From the NCBI GenBank assembly GCA_029262455.1, contig JAJCZJ010000094.1, positions 62,001 through 126,000 of the forward strand: a stretch of DNA of 64,000 nt, written 5' to 3'. The position numbers were made by a program, and so were the translations under genes. Shown here piece after piece: positions 8,673 through 18,055 of the stretch (position 1 is the stretch's first letter; every line of letters begins with the position of its first letter). The stretch is from Deltaproteobacteria bacterium. Its GTDB lineage: Bacteria > Desulfobacterota > Binatia > HRBIN30 > CADEER01. Below the pieces are notes generated by a model. The model was not told the DNA's origin and made no database searches. It worked only from the letters and a program-made list of their open reading frames with translations.

Positions 8673-8879
8673 CTAGAACAGCGTGTAGATCAAAGGTGCG
8701 AGGCCTGTGCCGGTCAATGTTACGAACACTCCCAAAATCGCCAGGGCCAGCAGGATCGGGATCAGCGACCACCTCTTGTGAGTCCGCAGTAGGTAGATGA
8801 ACTCGCCGACCACGGTACGCCGCGCGTCTTGCGCAGCCGCTACGAATTCGTTCGAATCGTCTCCTGGTCGGTCGCTCAT
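8673..8879 (-). CDS. DUF5989 family small membrane protein
   Basis: 68 residues: a polar N-terminus, the pattern FIYLLRTHKRWSLIPILL, one transmembrane helix and the ending LAPLIYTLF, which is characteristic of DUF5989. These proteins usually sit beside SxtJ proteins and NodU/CmcH-type carbamoyltransferases, as here. Biochemical function is unknown; it may help anchor a membrane complex. It is the last gene of the minus-strand cluster that begins with the carbamoyltransferase at 12315. Confidence 0.85.
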   Translation of the reverse strand: MSDRPGDDSNEFVAAAQDARRTVVGEFIYLLRTHKRWSLIPILLALAILGVFVTLTGTGLAPLIYTLF

Positions 8880-8974
8880 TTAGTCACCACTGTACTGGAA
8901 CTCTGACCAGCTGCTCCACAGAACTCGGGCCGCCTGCTCCAGCCTCCTGAACTCACGCGAAAGCACCCATCTTG

Positions 8975-9370
8975 TCAAGATTGCCGCAGGTAGTTCTTCG
9001 CCCCGGTCTCCTGTCGTCTCGGCTCCCAGTACGAGTCGGCGCTTGGATCCGGCGCCAATTCCATCGACCGACGACCAAACACCCGCAACACCAAGCCCAC
9101 CGGGGTCACGACCCCGAAGTAGATGAAACCCAAGATCAGATGGGACACCACCCAGCCGATCGGTGCCGTCAAAGCTGTCAGCAGCACGAACGGCACGCGC
9201 AACCGATGCGGGGCCAACAGCGCTGCGCTGGCCAACACCACCGCTGCGAAGCCCAGTGCCCGCGTCAACGTGCTCGCATCGAGCCAGTAAGCGAATCCGA
9301 CACAAAGGACCGCAGCAGCAACTCCGAACTGCCGCAGCTGCCGAACCGTGGGTTGCCAGTTCGCATCCAT
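8975..9370 (-). CDS. SxtJ family membrane protein
   Basis: 131 residues with three or four hydrophobic segments. It resembles the SxtJ family, named after the saxitoxin cluster but spread through many unrelated bacteria beside carbamoyltransferases and DUF5989. Typical features are the segment VGFAYWLD near the first helix and the C-terminal SYWEPR. Function is unknown. I chose the ATG at 9370 over the TTG one codon earlier. It lies 13 bases after the methyltransferase stop, so it is probably in the same transcript. Confidence 0.82.
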   Translation of the reverse strand: MDANWQPTVRQLRQFGVAAAVLCVGFAYWLDASTLTRALGFAAVVLASAALLAPHRLRVPFVLLTALTAPIGWVVSHLILGFIYFGVVTPVGLVLRVFGRRSMELAPDPSADSYWEPRRQETGAKNYLRQS

Positions 9371-9383
9371 CAAGAACTCTCGA

Positions 9384-10460
9384 TCACGAAGGCCGTCCGT
9401 CTTGCTCGGTCACACGCCGCTTGCGCGCGATCATATCGAAGAGCGCTCCTTCGCGCGAAATCGTCCAAAGCCACGAAACCTGTGCCAGCAAGTGCTCGAG
9501 TCTGGTGCCTGGTTCGGTGCGTTCGAAGATTCGGATCGACGGATCGAAACCCTGACCGACCCGGATCCCGGGCACAGCGTTCCGATAGTCGAGGTCATTC
9601 TCTCTGAACCAGCCCAGCACTTCGTCTACCGAGTGTCGCGTTTCATGCGGATGCAGGTACTGGTCGTAAAACCAACTGCGCGCCTTCTCATCCGACTCGG
9701 TGATTTGCCGCAACACGTAGTCGCTCGCATCTTCCTGGCGACGAAACTTGAAGTACCACCGACGGATCGACGTCGGGATGCGCCCGATGTGGTTGTACAA
9801 CCCCACCAGTACGTATCCGCCCGGGCGTGCATATTTGCAGACCGAAGCAAACGCTCTCCGCGCATCGGCGGTATGGTGCAAGACGCCCTTGCAGATCACC
9901 AGGTCGAACGACTCCGGTTGCAGCGGCAACGCAAACAGATCGCCCTGCATGAAGTTGCAATCCTTCAGCCCTTGCGCGCGCTTGAAGTCGGACGCGAGAC
10001 CGAGCGACGCGGTCGACATGTCGACACCGACGACCGCCCGACCACCCACGGAAAGGAACGCCCCGAGCTGGCCCGTTCCACAACCGATCTCGAGGATTCG
10101 TGCGCCTGCGGGAATCTGGCGATCGAGCATCGCCGCGTAGACACTGCGCGAAGCGCGTGAGATCAAATCCCCGATCGACTCGAAGCCATCGTAATTGGGA
10201 AACGGATGTTCTTCATAAAAGGCCTTCACCACCTTGGTCACTCCCAACAGTGACTCGTCGTCGCGACTCGCGGCCGGTGCGTCATCGTCCCGCCGCGGCA
10301 ATGCCTCGATCACGCCGCGTTCGCTCACCAGAAGCTCGACCGAGCAAGCCGCGCAGACCACAGCGTCGCCACGCCGCTCCATCTGCGCTTCGGCGCAAGC
10401 CGGGCAACGCAGGAAAGCCCGCACCCATTCGTCGGGCCAAGCGGTATTCCGATCAGTCAT
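9384..10460 (-). CDS. Class I SAM-dependent methyltransferase with N-terminal zinc-ribbon
   Basis: 358 residues. The N-terminus has a Trm112-like CPAC...CAAC ribbon (about residues 19-40), then a Rossmann methyltransferase domain with motif I ILEIGCGTGQLG, VGVDMS after it and CKGVLHHTADARRAF as the post-I/motif IV region. The substrate is not evident. It overlaps the carbamoyltransferase stop by eight bases, so both are co-translated, which suggests they modify the same small molecule or glycan. Confidence 0.85.
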   Translation of the reverse strand: MTDRNTAWPDEWVRAFLRCPACAEAQMERRGDAVVCAACSVELLVSERGVIEALPRRDDDAPAASRDDESLLGVTKVVKAFYEEHPFPNYDGFESIGDLISRASRSVYAAMLDRQIPAGARILEIGCGTGQLGAFLSVGGRAVVGVDMSTASLGLASDFKRAQGLKDCNFMQGDLFALPLQPESFDLVICKGVLHHTADARRAFASVCKYARPGGYVLVGLYNHIGRIPTSIRRWYFKFRRQEDASDYVLRQITESDEKARSWFYDQYLHPHETRHSVDEVLGWFRENDLDYRNAVPGIRVGQGFDPSIRIFERTEPGTRLEHLLAQVSWLWTISREGALFDMIARKRRVTEQDGRPS

Positions 10461-12315
10461 CGAGACTGTACCCCACCGTCACAGACCCCTCGGCCGGCCA
10501 CTCCTGATCGAGCACCGAATCCCCTCCGAACTCCAAGGCGCGTTGCTTGCTCTTGTCGAGGATGCAGCGCCCGAGGACCAAGGTGTCGATCTCACAGCGT
10601 AGGAAGCAATGCAGCGCGTCCTGCGGTGACGCGACGATCGGCTCGCCACGGACATTGAACGACGTGTTGATCAGCACCGCGCACCCCGTGAGCTCGCGAA
10701 ACGCTCCCAACAAAGCTGCGAAGCGCGGGTTGGTGTCGCTCGTCACCGTCTGCACCCGCGCCGAACCGTCGACGTGGGTCACCGCCGGAATTTCTGCATG
10801 AGTCGTCCGCAAGCGATCAAAGCCGACCGCATCTCGGCCGCTGGACTGATCACAACCGAGCACCGGAGACACCAGCATCATGTAGGGACTGTCCTCGTCG
10901 AGCGCGAAGTACTTCGCGCAGTCTTCTCGCAAGACCGCAGGCGCGAAAGGCCGGAAACTCTCGCGGTATTTGATCTTGCGGTTCATCGTCGACTGCATGT
11001 CGGGATTGCGCGGATCGCCGAGCAAACTGCGATTGCCGAGTGCGCGTGGACCGAACTCCATCCCACCCTGGAACCAGCCGACGACATGGCCCTGATCGAG
11101 ACGGCGCGCCACTTCCGCGCACAACGATTCATCACTCTCGGCAACCTCGTACGGCGCCCCGTACGAGTCGAGACACGCACAGATCTCGTCGTCGGAGTAT
11201 CCCGGGCCCAACATCGAACCGCGCTGCGCATCAGGCAGCGTCACCGTGCGTTCGTTACCGAGCAACTGGTGCCAAACCAACAGGGCTGCCCCGATCGCAC
11301 CGCCGGCATCCCCCGACGCCGGCTGGATCCAAATCTTTTCGAACGGCCCCTCCCTGAGGAGGCGGCCGTTGGCAACGCAGTTGAGAGCCACCCCGCCGGC
11401 GAGCACGAGGTTGGCCATGCCGCTTTCGCGATGGATGTGCCGCGCGCAGCGCAGCACGATATCTTCGCTCACCGCCTGAACCGACGCGGCGAGGTCCATC
11501 TCGCGTTGCGTCACCGCTGACTCAGGCGCGCGCGGCAGACCGCCAAACAAGTCGTGAAACTTCGGCGACGTCATCGTCAGACCCTGGCAGTAGTTGAAGT
11601 AGCTCATATCCATGCGGAACGAGCCATCTTCCTTGACGTCGATCAGATTGTTGGTGATCAAATCCGCAAACTTCGGTTCGCCATACGGCGCCAACCCCAT
11701 GACCTTGTACTCACCGCTGTTGACACGAAATCCCGTGTAATAGGTGAACGCCGAATAGAGCATCCCCAACGAATGCGGGAAGCGAATCTCGTGCGTCAGC
11801 TCGACACGGTTGCCGCGTCCGACACCGTGCGTACCGGTCGCCCACTCGCCGACACCGTCGAGCGTCAGGATTGCGGCTTCGTCAAACGGAGACGGATAAA
11901 AGGCGCTCGCGGCGTGGGATTCGTGATGTTCCGCAAAGACGTAGGCGCCGCTGTAGCCGCCACCCAGACCACGGTCCATCTCGCGCGGCAAATGCAGCTT
12001 TTGGCTCAGCCAGACCGGGATCGCTTTCTTGAACGACGCGAACCCCGCCGGGGCAAACGTCAGATACGTCTGCAGAAGCCGGTCGAACTTTCGCAGTGGC
12101 TTCTCGTAGTAGGCGACATAGTCGAGGTCCGCCGCCTCGATCCCCGCCTCGCGCAAGCAGTACGCAATCGCCTTTTCCGGGAAATTCGCATCGTGCTTGA
12201 CCCGGGTAAAGCGCTCCTCCTGCGCCGCAGCGAAGATCGCACCATCGCGCAACAGCGCCGCCGCCGAGTCGTGGTAGAACGCCGAGATCCCAAGCACGTA
12301 ACTACTGCCACTCAT
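10453..12315 (-). CDS. Carbamoyltransferase (NodU/CmcH family)
   Basis: 620 residues. The N-terminal Kae1-like domain begins YVLGISAFYHDSAAALL and carries the metal-binding HHESHAASAF motif. The C-terminal YrdC-like carbamoyltransferase domain contains QGGMEFGPRALGNRSLLGDPR and the RESFRPFAPAVL signature. Family members use carbamoyl phosphate and ATP to O-carbamoylate antibiotics, Nod factors or saxitoxin precursors. The start at ATG 12315 gives the family N-terminus; the longer frame to 12474 adds no conserved residues and runs into the divergent gene's start. Confidence 0.92.
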   Translation of the reverse strand: MSGSSYVLGISAFYHDSAAALLRDGAIFAAAQEERFTRVKHDANFPEKAIAYCLREAGIEAADLDYVAYYEKPLRKFDRLLQTYLTFAPAGFASFKKAIPVWLSQKLHLPREMDRGLGGGYSGAYVFAEHHESHAASAFYPSPFDEAAILTLDGVGEWATGTHGVGRGNRVELTHEIRFPHSLGMLYSAFTYYTGFRVNSGEYKVMGLAPYGEPKFADLITNNLIDVKEDGSFRMDMSYFNYCQGLTMTSPKFHDLFGGLPRAPESAVTQREMDLAASVQAVSEDIVLRCARHIHRESGMANLVLAGGVALNCVANGRLLREGPFEKIWIQPASGDAGGAIGAALLVWHQLLGNERTVTLPDAQRGSMLGPGYSDDEICACLDSYGAPYEVAESDESLCAEVARRLDQGHVVGWFQGGMEFGPRALGNRSLLGDPRNPDMQSTMNRKIKYRESFRPFAPAVLREDCAKYFALDEDSPYMMLVSPVLGCDQSSGRDAVGFDRLRTTHAEIPAVTHVDGSARVQTVTSDTNPRFAALLGAFRELTGCAVLINTSFNVRGEPIVASPQDALHCFLRCEIDTLVLGRCILDKSKQRALEFGGDSVLDQEWPAEGSVTVGYSLDD

Positions 12316-12472
12316 AAGTTCCGGGACTTCCAGGTTTTCAGCGAGTAATTTCCAACGAACACCATGCAGCCGGCGAAGATACATCAGCGGAGAGCCATTT
12401 GGAATTGCTCGCCCAAGGGGGAGTCGCCGCTCGCGAGTTGACCGCCCCGAATGGACATGGTTGCTTCCCGGC

Positions 12473-13528
12473 ATGGTCGAACGGCGCTACACGCGGCAGC
12501 TGGCCGGCGTCGCGCTGGGCCTGGCCTATAGCGCCGCCGTCTTTCTCTTCATCGGCGAAGCCGCGACTCGCGGGCTGGGGCTACTCGACCGGCTCACCGG
12601 CACTCCGCGGGACTTTTACCAAGCCACCGATCACGAGGAGATGCCGTACCGGCTAAACGCCGGAGTCTCGGCCCAGACGAAGGACTACAAGATTCAAATC
12701 AACAGTCTCGGGCTACGTGGACCCGAAGTTAGCCAAACACCGCCGGAGGGTGTGCACCGAATCCTCGCCCTCGGTGACTCGATCATCTACGGCCAAGGCG
12801 TCCCCGACGACGCCACGTTTCCCGCCCAGCTAGAGAGAGAGTTGCGTAGCCGCGATAGAAACGTCGAAGTGCTGAACGGCGGGGTCCCAGGCTTCAACAA
12901 CGCGGCGGAATTGGTTTTCTTACGCGACTACGGACTACCGCTCCGACCGAGCACGGTGATTCTCGGCATCAGTCTGAACGATTTCGGCAACACGCCAGTC
13001 ATCTCGCAATCGGGCCTATTGACCCAAGACCGCTCCAAAAGGAAGTCGGACGACAGAGTCCTACCGGAATCCGAATTCCTGCTCCTCATCGAGTGGCTCG
13101 CCAAGTACGTGCGCGGCGGAAATTGGTACCAGGCCGGGAAGGCCCAAAGCGACAGCAAGAAACTCCTCGACGGCGCCGAACTCTTCATCTCCAACCAACA
13201 CCGCCGCTTCTACCGGAAACCATCGGGCCCCGGCTGGAAGCGCGTGCGACGCTCCCTGACTGGAATCCGCGACCTCTGCAACAGCAACGGCATCGACCTA
13301 TGGGTCGTCCTCTTCCCAGAAAAATTTCAACACAATGAAACCGAGTTGCCGCAACCACAGCAACGATGGCTGACGCTCTGCAACGAACTCAACCTGCGCT
13401 GTATCGACCTATGGCCCACCTTCAAAGCCACCGGCGGCGACCTCTACGAAGGAGCCCAACACCACACCGCCGCCGGCCAAGCCCTAGCCGCGAAAACCGT
13501 CGTCGAAATCCTCGTACGCGGTGACTAA
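12473..13528 (+). CDS. Membrane-anchored SGNH/GDSL-type hydrolase
   Basis: 351 residues. One N-terminal transmembrane segment (LAGVALGLAYSAAVFLFIG) is followed by an extracytoplasmic SGNH hydrolase fold: block I LALGDSIIYGQG (nucleophile Ser), the Gly block in NGGVPGFNN, block III ISLNDFG and block V DLYEGAQHHTAAG with the catalytic Asp and His. Likely an esterase or deacetylase acting on a glycan or lipid. It diverges from the carbamoyltransferase across 157 bases, so it may belong to the same modification pathway. A TTG at 12461 is an alternative start. Confidence 0.85.
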   Translation: MVERRYTRQLAGVALGLAYSAAVFLFIGEAATRGLGLLDRLTGTPRDFYQATDHEEMPYRLNAGVSAQTKDYKIQINSLGLRGPEVSQTPPEGVHRILALGDSIIYGQGVPDDATFPAQLERELRSRDRNVEVLNGGVPGFNNAAELVFLRDYGLPLRPSTVILGISLNDFGNTPVISQSGLLTQDRSKRKSDDRVLPESEFLLLIEWLAKYVRGGNWYQAGKAQSDSKKLLDGAELFISNQHRRFYRKPSGPGWKRVRRSLTGIRDLCNSNGIDLWVVLFPEKFQHNETELPQPQQRWLTLCNELNLRCIDLWPTFKATGGDLYEGAQHHTAAGQALAAKTVVEILVRGD

Positions 13529-13576
13529 TCCATTCCCCGATCCGCAAGAATTCTACCTCAAATCGCGTGTCTAGTA

Positions 13577-13596
13577 GGCTAGGCTTCAGCCTACCA
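13577..13596. repeat. Second copy of the TAGGCTTCAGCCTA hairpin
   Basis: Core palindrome TAGGCTTCAGCCTA at 13580-13593, sharing 14 bases with the palindrome at 6301. It lies shortly after the SGNH gene stop in a 290-base gap (13529-13818) that otherwise holds only the ribosome binding site of the next gene. Confidence 0.5.
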
Positions 13597-13818
13597 ACAC
13601 CAACAGTACCCACGCCCATCACTGCGCCATCAACACCGCAATAAATCTGTGCTATCTGCGCCATCGCGGACAAAACCCGTCCTTAGAGACGTTTGATTCA
13701 CCCCACCACCCCTTGGTTTTCTTGCACCCGCCGGCAAACGTCCGCAACGAACCTACGACTGGCGCCAAGGGCCGCCGCGTCGAAGTGCTTCAACCCAACA
13801 CAATCTGAGGAGTGAACT

Positions 13819-14625
13819 GTGATCATCGATGCATGGGCACAACATCCGACTTTGCGGCATATACAGGACCCGATCTTCGAGTCGCTCCGCCGCTGGACGA
13901 AAACTCCGGCGCCAACCGAAGAGATTCCGGTAGAGATGACCGTGGCGATGATGGATCAGGCCAAGGTCGACAAGAGCCTCATCTCGGCTTGGGTTGCGCC
14001 GCGCAACGTCATGATCTCGAACGACGAGGTCGCGAGCTTTGTCGCGCAAGCGCCGGACCGGCTGATCGGCGTCGGGTCCGTGGACATCTCAAAGCCGATG
14101 CAAGCTGTGCAAGAGGTCCGGCGCTGCATCAAGGACCTCGGATTCAAGGCCATCCGAATCCTGCCTTGGCTGTGGGAAGTCCCACCGACAGACCGACGCT
14201 TCTACCCGATCTACGCGGCCTGCTGCGATCTGGGAGTACCCTTTTGTACCCAGATCGGACACACCGGACCGCTGATGCCCTCCGAAGTCGGCCGACCAAT
14301 CTACTTGGATCAGGTCGCCCTCGACTTCCCGGAGCTCGTCATCGTCGGCGGCCACATCGGGTACCCCTGGACCGACGAGGCGATCGCCGTCGCGACGAAA
14401 CACGAGAACGTCTACATCGACACATCGGCTTATACCGCCCTGCGCTACCCGCCGCCCCTGGTCGAGTTCATGCGCGGCCACGGACGACGCAAGATTCTTT
14501 TCGGCACGAACTACCCGATGATCACTCCGGCGAAAGCGCTCGAGGGGTTCGACACACTGAACCTCGAAGCAGAAGCACGAGAACTCTTCCTTGGCGGTAA
14601 CGCTCGCCGCATTTTCAAAGTCTGA
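13819..14625 (+). CDS. Amidohydrolase family 2 (metal-dependent TIM-barrel hydrolase or decarboxylase)
   Basis: 268 residues. It resembles the Amidohydro_2 (ACMSD-like) family: IGHTGPLMPSE, VIVGGHIGYPW with a conserved His and KILFGTNYPM near the end, corresponding to the conserved Asp/Asn loop. The usual N-terminal DxHxH metal motif reads DAWAQH here, so the first metal ligand pattern is altered and the substrate cannot be given. The GTG start is supported by GAGGAG eight bases upstream. The gene stands alone. Confidence 0.85.
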   Translation: MIIDAWAQHPTLRHIQDPIFESLRRWTKTPAPTEEIPVEMTVAMMDQAKVDKSLISAWVAPRNVMISNDEVASFVAQAPDRLIGVGSVDISKPMQAVQEVRRCIKDLGFKAIRILPWLWEVPPTDRRFYPIYAACCDLGVPFCTQIGHTGPLMPSEVGRPIYLDQVALDFPELVIVGGHIGYPWTDEAIAVATKHENVYIDTSAYTALRYPPPLVEFMRGHGRRKILFGTNYPMITPAKALEGFDTLNLEAEARELFLGGNARRIFKV

Positions 14626-14651
14626 CTGCCCCCGATGAGTAAACTCTCGAA

Positions 14652-16634
14652 CTATCGCGGCTGACGCCATTCGACGGTAACGACGTCTACGCGAGTCGAC
14701 AGCCCCTTGAGCTGCAAGGATTGCGGCGCCGAAGCCGTCAGATCCAGCTTGCTGTTATCGAGCGTCTGGACACTGGCCACGATGTCGTTGGCACCGCCAA
14801 TTGCCGCGATGCGCGCCGCGGTGTGAATTCCCTTGCCGGCATACTCGTCGCCGCGGCGTAGCACCTCAGCTTGGTGGACGCCGACACGTACCTGCGGCGC
14901 AAAGCCTTGCGAGACCCGATGCTCGGCGAGACGACGCTGGATGCCCACGGCGCACCGCAGCGCATCCGCGGGATGGTCAAACGCTACAAAGAACCCATCG
15001 CCTTCGCATCCCACCTCTTCTCCGTTGTTCTGAGCGAAGCACTCCCTCAGTTTGCGGTGGTGCCACTGCTGCAAGGCATCCCAGGACTCGTCGCCCAGCA
15101 ACTCGACCAGCTTCGTGGAGTCGACGATGTCGGTGAACATGAAGGTCTTGCGTGTTTTTTCCGTATCTTCGCTAGATGCCGGTGCGCTTCGCGTCCGCGC
15201 CAGAGCGGCGATCTGCGCGGCAACGCGACCAGCATCTCGAACCGCGCCGATGCGTTCCAAGCAAGCTTGCGCCGCCTCCAACTGGATCATTGCGTCCCCC
15301 GACCGGCCTTGCCCAGCCAAAGCGCTCGCCAATAGGGCCTGGGCGTTGGCGGCGTCGTGCGGCGCGCCAATCTCACACCATAGCTGCCACGCCTTGCGAA
15401 GATTTCCCGCGGCAGATGGATAGTCCCCGAGAACGAGATCGAGCTCGCCCTGCGCACAGGCGGCGCTGGCTAGCGGTGCGGCCGTGTCCAGTGTCGCCGC
15501 GAGGCCCTTTAGCGCCTCGACGGCCTCCTTGGCAACGTCAGTTTGCTTCGCCGCGATCGCGATGGTCACCTTCACCGGCAACAAGCCAACATGGCACTGC
15601 GCGTACCCCAAGCTGGAGCTGTTGAGCGAGCCCTCGATCGATTGCAAGGCGCCGTCGATGTCCCCCTCCGCGAGTAGAAGTTTCGCAAAAGTCGGCTGAG
15701 GCTCAGCGCCAACTTCGAGGGCACGCCGACAGCTTTCGCGCGCCTCCGCTAGATCGCCTCTACGCAGTGAGATCTCCGCGATCTCGGCATGCGCCATTCC
15801 GGAGGCATACGGGCTAGCCGCCGCCAGCAGGTCCCGCGCATCGGTCGCGCTGATTTCAGCGTCGTCAAAGGAACCGCGAAAGCGCAGGACCTCGGCGCGG
15901 TGAACCCGGCACAGGCCGGGAAAGTACTGCACCGACGCATCGTCGCACCAACGTGTCGCCTGGTCGGTCCATTCTGACGCTCGTTGCCAATCGGCACGGT
16001 TGCGACAAGCCACGATCATACTGCAGTAGATGTACCCGGACGCGTACGGACCGAGACCCGCGGTCATCGCCGCCGCGCCCGCCTCGTCGTGGAGCTTGAC
16101 CCCTTGGTCGATGTTCCCTTTGCTGAGATGAACGTGCCCGAGGCTGAGCTTCGCCATGGCTTCCAAGTCGCGATCTCCGACGAGCGTCGCGATTTCGCAG
16201 GCTTCCGTTGCAAACGCCAACGCCTTGTCCAAGTCGCCGATCGTCGAGTAGACCATGCTGCTGAAAAACGCGAACCACGCGCGTTCCGCGCACTGAGAAT
16301 CGTCACCCAACAGCTCCGCAGCGCGTGTGAAGCAAGCGAATCCGACAGCTGATTTACGGTGCTCGAACATCCCGTAACCGAAGTGAATCGCCATGCGGGC
16401 GGCCCCACGCGAATCGCCAGCCTGCGTGTACAGCTTCTCGGCGCGTTCGAACGCGGCAAACTGTTCGTCGTATTTCCCACACCAGCGCGCCGCCCAGGCC
16501 ATACGCTCGACATCTTCGGCCGCAAGAGGATCGGCCGCATCAGCTTCGAGGAACAGTGCAAACGCTGAGCTCCACTCCCGCAGCTCGTAGTCACGCTGTG
16601 CACTAGCCAGCGTCGTTGTGTCGGAGACACTCAT
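14652..16634 (-). CDS. TPR protein with C-terminal class III adenylate/guanylate cyclase domain
   Basis: 660 residues. About 470 N-terminal residues form TPR-like helical repeats, and the last 170 are a class III nucleotidyl cyclase domain: FTDIVDSTKLVE (first metal Asp), GCEGDGFFVAFD (second metal Asp) and GKGIHTAARIAA. The Asn normally found in the last motif is His, a change also seen in soluble cyclases of LuxR/TPR type. No transmembrane segment or signal peptide, so it is a soluble sensor-cyclase or cyclase-like regulator. Nothing nearby identifies its input. Confidence 0.88.
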   Translation of the reverse strand: MSVSDTTTLASAQRDYELREWSSAFALFLEADAADPLAAEDVERMAWAARWCGKYDEQFAAFERAEKLYTQAGDSRGAARMAIHFGYGMFEHRKSAVGFACFTRAAELLGDDSQCAERAWFAFFSSMVYSTIGDLDKALAFATEACEIATLVGDRDLEAMAKLSLGHVHLSKGNIDQGVKLHDEAGAAAMTAGLGPYASGYIYCSMIVACRNRADWQRASEWTDQATRWCDDASVQYFPGLCRVHRAEVLRFRGSFDDAEISATDARDLLAAASPYASGMAHAEIAEISLRRGDLAEARESCRRALEVGAEPQPTFAKLLLAEGDIDGALQSIEGSLNSSSLGYAQCHVGLLPVKVTIAIAAKQTDVAKEAVEALKGLAATLDTAAPLASAACAQGELDLVLGDYPSAAGNLRKAWQLWCEIGAPHDAANAQALLASALAGQGRSGDAMIQLEAAQACLERIGAVRDAGRVAAQIAALARTRSAPASSEDTEKTRKTFMFTDIVDSTKLVELLGDESWDALQQWHHRKLRECFAQNNGEEVGCEGDGFFVAFDHPADALRCAVGIQRRLAEHRVSQGFAPQVRVGVHQAEVLRRGDEYAGKGIHTAARIAAIGGANDIVASVQTLDNSKLDLTASAPQSLQLKGLSTRVDVVTVEWRQPR

Positions 16635-16708
16635 TGGTCCGCCAGTCTACGCCAAAATGGCCACCAACGGCCAACCACCGCCCATCCCGCCGCGAGAAAT
16701 TCGGCGAT

Positions 16709-17060
16709 GTCTGGAGAGAGCGCATAAGCCGGATTCTGTCCCGGCCGAGGCCGGTGGGAATCATTCATCTGGGACGGCGATTGCTCGCCGCCTCTAGCGA
16801 TCTACCCGAGGTTCAGCGCGGGCCACGCTCCCTCACGTTCGTCTTGCACCAGGTGGGGTTTACCGCGCGGCGCCGTCACCGACACCGCGGGTGCCCGAAG
16901 GCACCGTTTCACCGACTCCCGCAATGCGGGCCGTTTCTTTTCTGTGGCACTTTCCCTCGATCACTCGAGGCCGTCGTTAACGGCCACCCTGCCCTACGGA
17001 GTCCGGACTTTCCTCCCGCTTTCTCAAGGAAAACGAGCGATTCCCCGGCTCTCTCCAGAC
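16709..17060 (-). ncRNA. rnpB: RNase P RNA, bacterial type A
   Basis: On the minus strand the P1 helix is a perfect 12-base pairing between GTCTGGAGAGAG at the 5' end (17060) and CTCTCTCCAGAC at the 3' end (16709). Between them are the conserved GAGGAAAGTCCGGACTCC block, AGGGCAGGGTGGC and the 3' ACAGAATCCGGCTTATG block. It is the catalytic RNA that trims tRNA 5' leaders. Ends are set by P1 and could move by a few bases. Confidence 0.96.
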
Positions 17061-17085
17061 AATCTAAACTCTACTGCCACGCACG

Positions 17086-17844
17086 CTATGCCGTCTCCTC
17101 GGCTGCTTCCTCTGCGGTCCGGTCGCGATAAAAGATGATGCGGTGACAGCTCGGGCACTGCCGCACTTCCTTGTATCGCTGCAACTCATTGAAAAGCTGC
17201 GGCCGCAGGCTCATCCGACAACCAGTGCAGATCCCGTTGCGCGCTTCGACCACCGCCGTACCAGAACGCTGCTGGAAGATTTGCTCATACTTTCGGCACA
17301 GACTCGCGTCGATCCCGGCGGCGAGTTCCTCTCGCCTCGCCTTCTCGGCGTCGAGCCCCTGACTGAGCTCCGTGGCCTCCGAGCGCGGGACGGTGATGCG
17401 CGCCGCGACCTCGGTCTCCAGCTCGGCGAGGGCCTCTTCTTCCTCGGCGAGCTGGACGTTGATCTTCTCGAGCGAGTCCATCACCACCAACAGCTCTTCC
17501 TCGAGCTGCGCCTTGGCCTCTTTGCCGAGGTCGATCTCGCGCTGGATCGCCATCAGCTCACGGTCGGTCTTTACACGGCTCATACGCATGCGATTGTCGC
17601 GCATCCGCCCACCGTCAACCTCGAGCTGTCCGTCCATCTCCGTGCGTTGCTTGGCCAATGAATCTCGCTGCTGCGTCAGCTCGGCAACCGCCGTTCGCCG
17701 CCGTATGACCTTCGCCTCGAACTCATCTGCCCCACCGGTGAGCACCTCGACCCGATCTACACGCTCTTTCAGCTTGCGATCGAAATCCTGTAGCGCCGCC
17801 AGGCGATCGATCTCAGCTTCGAACTCCTGATCCGTAGTTCCCAT
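17086..17844 (-). CDS. Coiled-coil protein with C4-type zinc ribbon (CdsZ/CT398-like)
   Basis: 252 residues. Roughly residues 5-185 are a long charged coiled-coil hairpin rich in Glu, Arg and Leu. The tail has the zinc ribbon CTGCRMSL...CPSCHRI with four cysteines. This architecture matches the CT398/FlgZ-like zinc-ribbon family, reported to bind sigma54 or flagellar and secretion components in some bacteria, though the role is not settled. It lies just upstream of rnpB in the same orientation, an arrangement I recall from many proteobacteria. Confidence 0.85.
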   Translation of the reverse strand: MGTTDQEFEAEIDRLAALQDFDRKLKERVDRVEVLTGGADEFEAKVIRRRTAVAELTQQRDSLAKQRTEMDGQLEVDGGRMRDNRMRMSRVKTDRELMAIQREIDLGKEAKAQLEEELLVVMDSLEKINVQLAEEEEALAELETEVAARITVPRSEATELSQGLDAEKARREELAAGIDASLCRKYEQIFQQRSGTAVVEARNGICTGCRMSLRPQLFNELQRYKEVRQCPSCHRIIFYRDRTAEEAAEETA

Positions 17845-17894
17845 TCGACTCCTTACACGGGCTGCGAGCCCCTCGCCTTCGAACCATTTTCCAG

Positions 17895-17969
17895 TGGGCG
17901 CACCAGGATTCGAACCTGGGACCTACCGGTTATGAGCCGGCGGCTCTGACCAGACTGAGCTATGCGCCC
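17895..17969 (-). tRNA. tRNA-Met (CAT), elongator type
   Basis: 75-base cloverleaf on the minus strand: acceptor GGGCGCA/TGCGCCC, D-arm GCTC...GAGC, anticodon stem GCCGG/CCGGT with loop CTCATAA (anticodon CAT), T-arm CCAGG TTCGAAT CCTGG. The 3' CCA is not encoded. It lacks the three G:C pairs under the anticodon expected for an initiator. A tRNA-Ile2 (lysidine-modified CAT) cannot be fully excluded. Confidence 0.93.
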
Positions 17970-18055
17970 TAAAGAATTGACGAGTGTGAATTTTCCACCA
18001 TATCCCAATTCACCCGTCTTTTTCGATACCCCTCACCCAATTCAGCAGATTCCCT

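Noticed and set aside
10453-12474. Longer carbamoyltransferase starting at 12474
   Set aside because: The extra 53 residues lack similarity and would overlap the start of the divergent SGNH gene; family N-terminus begins at 12315.
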